From CALZKI01 sp045124055 (GTDB lineage: Bacteria; Bacillota; Clostridia; Lachnospirales; Lachnospiraceae), in the NCBI GenBank assembly GCA_045124055.1, contig JBGVKZ010000051.1, positions 62,001 through 126,000 of the forward strand: a stretch of 64,000 nt of DNA, read 5' to 3'. Positions 60,124 through 64,000 of this stretch are shown here, in pieces (the stretch's first letter is position 1; every line of letters begins with the position of its first letter). The position numbers were made by a program, and so were the translations under genes. The notes under the pieces were generated by a model that was given only the letters and a program-made list of their open reading frames with translations, made no database searches and was not told the origin of the DNA.

Positions 60124-60126
60124 AAT

Positions 60127-61068
60127 ATGATTTTTTCTATTATACTAAGTATATTAAAAATAATCGGCATTACGCTACTTTGTATTTTGGGGATAGTGCT
60201 TTTTATAATCTGTATTGTATTATTTGTGCCAATTCGATATAAAGTAACTGCCGATGCCAATATGAATGAGGAAAACAAGGAGTATCATTTAAATGCTTCA
60301 GTATCCTGGCTGTTACATCTTGTGTATGGGAACTACAATTACCCACAAGGAGAAGGATTTGTTCTGAAAGTCGGACCCTTTACTGTAATGGGTGGGAAAA
60401 AGAAATCAAAAAAGAAAACAAAACAGAATATAAAAAAGAATACAAAAAAAACCAAGGAAGAAGCTTCTTCTGAAAATAGAAAAGCATTAGAAGAAATTGA
60501 GAATATAGTAAATACAGAAAAATTAGGTGAAATAGATAGTTTCGAAGATAAGAAAGATGATACGGCAATTTTAGAAGAAATGCTGGAAGAAGAAACAAAT
60601 CAAAAAAAGCAGCGTAAAAGTATCAAAGAGAAGATACGCTACACATGGACAAAAATTTGTGATAAAATAAAAGAAATCTGGCAGAAAATAAAGGGAATCT
60701 TTAAAAATATTAAGAAATATGTTCATATTCTAAAGAGTGAAGAATTTAAAAGTGCATTTTCACTGTGTAAGGATTCGATAGTACGTCTTTTTTGTATGAT
60801 TAAGCCAAGAAAAGTAAAAATAAAAGGTAAAATAGGTTTTAAAGACCCGGAACAGACAGGTTATATGTGTGCTGCTGTTGGTGTAATATCACCATATTTT
60901 CAAAATCAAATTCAGATTACCCCGGATTTTGAACAGTATGTCATCAACGGTAAAGCCTTTATAAAGGGAAGAATCTACCTGGTTGTAGTTTTAATTATTG
61001 CAATAAAAATATTCTTTGATAAGAATATCCGAAAAGTATTAGATATGTTTCATAAGGAGGAATCATAA
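60127..61068 (+). CDS. DUF2953 domain protein, membrane anchored
   Basis: The 313-residue protein has a long N-terminal membrane segment (1-37), the start of a DUF2953-like domain (VPIRYKVTADANMNEE near 38), a highly charged middle rich in Lys and Glu (about 95-195), and a C-terminal DUF2953 segment (about 230-300: KVKIKGKIGFKDPEQTGYM split) with a hydrophobic end. The family is of unknown function but often stands beside gerW/ytfJ in spore formers, as here. The gerW start touches its stop. Confidence 0.85.
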   Translation: MIFSIILSILKIIGITLLCILGIVLFIICIVLFVPIRYKVTADANMNEENKEYHLNASVSWLLHLVYGNYNYPQGEGFVLKVGPFTVMGGKKKSKKKTKQNIKKNTKKTKEEASSENRKALEEIENIVNTEKLGEIDSFEDKKDDTAILEEMLEEETNQKKQRKSIKEKIRYTWTKICDKIKEIWQKIKGIFKNIKKYVHILKSEEFKSAFSLCKDSIVRLFCMIKPRKVKIKGKIGFKDPEQTGYMCAAVGVISPYFQNQIQITPDFEQYVINGKAFIKGRIYLVVVLIIAIKIFFDKNIRKVLDMFHKEES

Positions 61069-61458
61069 ATGAGTAATCAAAATTTGAATGATGTAATGCA
61101 ATCTTTGTTTAAAGGTATGGATACAGTTTTATCTACAAAAACAGTTGTAGGAGAGGCTACCAAAATTGGCGATATTATTATTTTACCATTAGTAGATGTA
61201 AGCTTTGGTGTAGCTGCTGGTGCATCGCTTGGGGACAAGAAAAATAATGGCGGTGGAGGACTTGGCGGTAAAATGAGTCCAAATGCTGTTTTAGTTATTA
61301 AAGATGGCAACACAAAACTTGTAAACATCAAGAATCAGGATACGATTACAAAAGTATTAGATATGGTTCCTGATTTAGTAGAAAAGTTTACAAAAAAAGA
61401 GTCGGATATGCCATCAGATGATGAAGTTGTAGAAGTTGCTTTTCCAGACGAAGAATAG
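61069..61458 (+). CDS. gerW: GerW-family sporulation protein (YtfJ-like)
   Basis: The 129-residue protein matches the GerW/YtfJ family: LNDVMQSLFKGMDTVLSTKTVVGEA split near 6-30, the GVAAGASLG stretch, a GGGGLGG loop and AVLVIKDGNTKLVNI near 74-88. In Bacillus the relative is made in the forespore and affects germination. Its presence supports a spore-forming host. It starts directly after DUF2953. The last codons and TAG lie in an 18-bp direct repeat. Confidence 0.92.
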   Translation: MSNQNLNDVMQSLFKGMDTVLSTKTVVGEATKIGDIIILPLVDVSFGVAAGASLGDKKNNGGGGLGGKMSPNAVLVIKDGNTKLVNIKNQDTITKVLDMVPDLVEKFTKKESDMPSDDEVVEVAFPDEE

Positions 61459-61485
61459 TCACTTATAGAAGAATAGTCAATTCCT
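61450..61485 (+). repeat. 18-bp tandem direct repeat across the gerW stop
   Basis: GAAGAATAGTCA occurs at 61450-61461 and 61468-61479, 18 bases apart. The second copy is in the same frame, so a readthrough product would gain six residues and meet a second TAG. Confidence 0.75.
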
Positions 61486-61532
61486 TTTTGTTTGTTTCAT
61501 ATAATAAATATATAGTGTTATGGAGTTATTAT

Positions 61533-61664
61533 ATGAAAAGAAATATTGGATTGATTATGTTTTGGATGGCAATAGGTATGTTGCTTATGCTATTGATTTC
61601 CAGTAAAATCGTTGGAATCATTATTATTTTTATTTTGCTAATTGTTGGGTATAACTTATGTTGA
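61533..61664 (+). CDS. 43-residue hydrophobic membrane peptide
   Basis: ATG 61533 to TGA 61664, preceded by TGGAG. The peptide has a short basic start (MKRN) and two hydrophobic stretches (about 5-22 and 26-40) separated by SSK, consistent with a small membrane protein of two short helices. The next gene starts eight bases after its stop and sits in the same strand. It is not a known family to me, but the SD, spacing and membrane profile support a real gene. Confidence 0.6.
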   Translation: MKRNIGLIMFWMAIGMLLMLLISSKIVGIIIIFILLIVGYNLC

Positions 61665-61671
61665 GGGTCAT

Positions 61672-62211
61672 ATGGAACAAAATAATAAGCCAATAGAACA
61701 AATGTCAGAAGAAGAACTGAATAATTTAAAAGTTTGGCTTTTTAAGGAAAATGTCAGAGTCCAGACAGAAATGAAGGAATTGAATGACTATCGTGAAAAA
61801 CTGTTAAAAGAAAGAAGCCAGTTTCGAGATGAAATCGATATGCTTAGTCATAAAATAGTTATGGAAAAGAAACGTCTGAAAGAGGACAAGATGTTTTTCG
61901 ATAAAAAGATGGAAATTTTAGTAGATGGGTTCAAGCGTTTGGAGTCTGATAGGGCAATCTTTGAGAAAGAGAAAAAACGATTTGAAAGAGAAAAGAACTA
62001 CTATAAAAGGGAAGAGAGAGAAGATGGAACCTACATTGACTCAGCAACCAATTTCTTTAAAGGCGTCAATGGACCTTTGACTTTGAAAAAAAGATATAGG
62101 GATTTAATGAAAATTTTTCATCCGGACAACCTGTGTGGTGATATGGGAATTGTTCAATTAATCAACAAAGAGTATGAAAGACTCAAAAAAGAATTTGAAC
62201 GTAAGAAGTAA
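61672..62211 (+). CDS. Coiled-coil protein with a C-terminal J-domain-like HPD segment
   Basis: ATG 61672 is used (GAGGG upstream); a longer frame runs into the previous gene. The 179-residue protein is a long charged helix or coiled coil (about 13-118) followed by a short segment with LKKRYRDLMKIFHPDN (about 138-153), which is the helix II-HPD-loop pattern of J domains; HPD is at 150-152. Helix III-like sequence (VQLINKEYERLKKEFE) follows. Helix I is not evident, so it is a partial or divergent J domain. It may recruit DnaK. Confidence 0.7.
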   Translation: MEQNNKPIEQMSEEELNNLKVWLFKENVRVQTEMKELNDYREKLLKERSQFRDEIDMLSHKIVMEKKRLKEDKMFFDKKMEILVDGFKRLESDRAIFEKEKKRFEREKNYYKREEREDGTYIDSATNFFKGVNGPLTLKKRYRDLMKIFHPDNLCGDMGIVQLINKEYERLKKEFERKK

Positions 62212-62245
62212 GAAATTTCTTATAAATTGAAAAAAACACAAAAAA

Positions 62246-62272
62246 AGAGCCTGTCGTAATCGACAGGCTTTT
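62246..62272. terminator. Terminator between the J-like gene and rpmB
   Basis: GAGCCTGTCG-TAAT-CGACAGGCTTTT: a perfect nine-base stem with a T-run on the plus strand and an A-run before it, which would give T on the minus strand. Confidence 0.9.
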
Positions 62273-62281
62273 CGGTTCCAA

Positions 62282-62467
62282 TTAAGCTCTTTCAACTTTA
62301 CCAGATTTTAAACAGCTAGTACAAACGTGCATTTTACGAGCACAACCGTTTACTAAACATTTTACACTCTTAACGTTAGAATTCCAAATTCTGTTTGATC
62401 TTCTATGAGAATGGCTTACGTTATTACCGAAATGAACGCCTTTTCCACAAATATCACATTTAGCCAT
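62282..62467 (-). CDS. rpmB: 50S ribosomal protein L28
   Basis: The family start MAKCDICGKG is at 62467 with GGAGGTGC upstream, so the longer frame is not used. The 61-residue protein has the L28 pattern and is the zinc-ribbon form, with CDIC at 4-7 and CTSC near 49-52. It is divergent from Asp23/DAK2, an arrangement found in many Firmicutes. The divergent gap (62468-62677, 210 bases) holds promoters and no other gene I can see. Confidence 0.96.
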   Translation of the reverse strand: MAKCDICGKGVHFGNNVSHSHRRSNRIWNSNVKSVKCLVNGCARKMHVCTSCLKSGKVERA

Positions 62468-62677
62468 CTTTGCACCTCCTCGAATCGACAAGTAAAGTCT
62501 ATATTTCATATTAATATCAAAATTTATGCGTGTTAAACGCAACAAACACATATTACCAGATAAGTCGCGGAAATGCAAGCAAAATATTTAAATAAGGAAA
62601 AATTATTTTTACTATTTATTTTTTTGTACAAAAAGAGTATAATATTTTTACGTGTTTAATCATAAGGAGGTTTATGT

Positions 62678-63037
62678 ATGAAAGGTCTTACTATGGATAC
62701 GCATATGGGCAACATTATGATTGATAATGAAGTTATTGCACAGTATGCAGGTTCGGTAGCCGTAGAATGCTTTGGCATTGTTGGTATGGCGGGAGTGAAT
62801 GTAAAAGACGGTTTGGTTCGTTTGCTTAAAATGGATAGTTTGACAAGAGGTATTAGTGTAACTCTTGAAAACAATAAACTGAATTTAGATTTCCATGTAA
62901 TTGTTGCTTACGGAGTAAGTATTATGGCAGTTGCAGATAATTTAGTTGATAATGTGAAATACAAAGTAGAAGAATTCACCGGATTAAAGATTAATAAAAT
63001 TAACATCTTTGTTGAAGGTGTAAGGGTAATCGATTAA
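62678..63037 (+). CDS. Asp23/Gls24 family envelope stress protein (YloU-like)
   Basis: The 119-residue protein matches the Asp23/Gls24 family, with EVIAQYAGSVAVECFGIVGMAG (split near 15-37) and VDNVKYKVEEFTGLKINKINIFVEGVRV (split near 90-117). The AAGGAGG SD is close to the ATG. Its neighbour is DAK2 (FakA/YloV-like), the usual partner. Its exact role is not known; some members attach to the membrane. A TTTATT-17-TATAAT promoter lies at about 62.6 kb. Confidence 0.92.
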   Translation: MKGLTMDTHMGNIMIDNEVIAQYAGSVAVECFGIVGMAGVNVKDGLVRLLKMDSLTRGISVTLENNKLNLDFHVIVAYGVSIMAVADNLVDNVKYKVEEFTGLKINKINIFVEGVRVID

Positions 63038-63049
63038 GGAGGATACGTT

Positions 63050-64000
63050 GTGGCAGTAAAATCAATCGATGCTAAGATGCTTGCAAAGATGTTCTTAGCT
63101 GGTGCACAAAACTTAGAAAACAAAAAAGAATGGATTAACGAATTAAATGTTTTCCCTGTTCCAGATGGTGACACAGGCACAAATATGACAATGACAATTA
63201 TGTCTGCTGCTAAAGAAGTAGCGAATTTAGAAGCTATGGGCGATTTGGAAATGGCTTCTTTGTGTAAAGCAATTTCTTCTGGCTCTTTAAGAGGTGCAAG
63301 AGGTAACTCTGGCGTAATTTTGTCTCAGTTATTTAGAGGATTTACAAAAGGAATAGCAGAATACAATACTTTGACTGTAAAAGAACTTGCAAAAGCCTCT
63401 GTAAAAGCTGTTGAAACAGCTTATAAAGCAGTTATGAAACCAAAGGAAGGCACAATTTTAACAGTTGCCAAAGGTGCATCTACAAAAGCTTGCGAATTAG
63501 CAGAGGAAGGCGTAGAAGATTTAGAACAGTTCTTTAAAATGGTAATTGAACATGCAGAATATGTATTGAGCCAGACTCCAGAAATGTTACCGGTATTAAA
63601 ACAGGCAGGAGTTGTTGACTCTGGCGGTCAAGGACTTGTAGAAGTATTAAAAGGAGCATATGATGCTTTCCTTGGAAAAGAAATTCAGATTTCCATTCAG
63701 GGAACTGGTAGTAAGACACCTAATGTAAATAAGGAAGCTGCTCAGGCAGATGCAGACATTAAATTCGGTTATTGCACAGAATTTATTATTATGTTAAATA
63801 AAACTTTCAATATCAAAATGGAAATGGATTTTAAAGATTTCTTAGAATCTATCGGTGATTCCATTGTAGTAGTTGCTGATGACGATATTGTAAAAGTACA
63901 TGTTCACACAAATGATCCAGGTCTTGCAATTCAGAGAGCTTTGAAATATGGTGCACTTTCTAATATGAAGATTGATAATATGCGTTTGGAACATCAGGAA
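63050..64000 (+). CDS. DAK2 domain protein, FakA/YloV-like, cut by the window end
   Basis: The start is GTG 63050 with TAAGGAGG upstream, giving V-A-V-K-S-I-D-A-K. The frame stays open to the last base (317 codons visible). The DAK2 nucleotide/metal site is complete: FPVPDGDTGTNMTMT (near 36-50) and GSLRGARGNSGVILSQL (near 81-97). FakA relatives phosphorylate fatty acids bound by FakB. The C-terminal half lies beyond the window. Confidence 0.93.
   Translation, partial: MAVKSIDAKMLAKMFLAGAQNLENKKEWINELNVFPVPDGDTGTNMTMTIMSAAKEVANLEAMGDLEMASLCKAISSGSLRGARGNSGVILSQLFRGFTKGIAEYNTLTVKELAKASVKAVETAYKAVMKPKEGTILTVAKGASTKACELAEEGVEDLEQFFKMVIEHAEYVLSQTPEMLPVLKQAGVVDSGGQGLVEVLKGAYDAFLGKEIQISIQGTGSKTPNVNKEAAQADADIKFGYCTEFIIMLNKTFNIKMEMDFKDFLESIGDSIVVVADDDIVKVHVHTNDPGLAIQRALKYGALSNMKIDNMRLEHQE

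Noticed and set aside
62468..62578. N-terminal extension of L28
   Set aside because: The SD and the family start at 62467 show that the extension is leader sequence.

Overview
The window is a gene-dense, low-GC chromosomal stretch (about 64 kb, 64 protein genes, one tRNA, no intergenic gap over 300 bases). Gene content and style point to an anaerobic, spore-forming Firmicute of the Lachnospiraceae/Clostridia type: a GerW-type sporulation protein, the rpmB / Asp23 / DAK2 neighbourhood, SD-rich starts, a tgt-yajC pair, ruvAB-zapA-U32, and many Clostridia-type lipoproteins. This placement rests on reading protein families by eye, not on a database search. No prophage, integrase, transposase gene or CRISPR array was found, so this is mostly core genome.

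Layout. 1-1.7 kb: end of a pyrimidine operon (pyrE-pyrB-pyrI). 1.7-3.9 kb: pseudouridine synthase and a lactonase-type beta-propeller. 3.9-8.9 kb: polyamine uptake locus with an XRE-cupin regulator, a PotA carrying a tandem-repeat insertion in its C-terminal domain, PotB and a PotC-PotD fusion; two related palindromes flank the promoter. 8.9-12.7 kb: aroC, a VanY-type carboxypeptidase, tgt, yajC. 12.8-18.7 kb: leuB-ilvD-ilvB with an overlapping L,D-transpeptidase. 18.7-25.9 kb: serC-serA, DUF1015, glgB, mscS. 26-28.6 kb: tRNA-Thr, an esterase-like hydrolase, and a two-gene ABC importer without a binding protein. 28.8-37.2 kb: argH, asd, then an EAL protein, a DUF234-like ATPase with a damaged P-loop, a topoisomerase III-like enzyme and a left-handed beta-helix protein.

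37.3-39.0 kb: a two-gene unit of an IscU/NifU-like protein and a GGGtGRT-family protein, which is my best candidate for an undescribed system. 39.3-43.4 kb: three lipoproteins and two small membrane proteins. 43.5-47.3 kb: a second acetolactate synthase with two tandem regulatory subunits, then ilvC. 47.4-51.2 kb: LTA-synthase-like enzyme and leuCD. 51.2-54.2 kb: NusG-II protein (predicted leaderless start), Gx transporter, ruvA, ruvB, zapA. 54.3-59.2 kb: U32 protein and a SEDS-PBP fusion. 59.2-62.2 kb: Nudix, conserved small proteins, DUF2953, GerW, a 43-residue membrane peptide and a coiled-coil protein ending in a J-like HPD segment. 62.3-64 kb: rpmB (minus), Asp23/Gls24 and a DAK2 protein cut by the window edge.

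How the genes fit together. Branched-chain amino-acid synthesis is split over three loci (leuB-ilvD-ilvB; ilvB-ilvN-ilvH-ilvC; leuC-leuD) and, apart from leuA and a transaminase, is complete here. Cell-wall and division functions recur: VanY-type carboxypeptidase, L,D-transpeptidase, LTA-synthase-like enzyme, ZapA and the SEDS-PBP fusion. All promoter and operator calls are made by eye from hexamers and symmetry.
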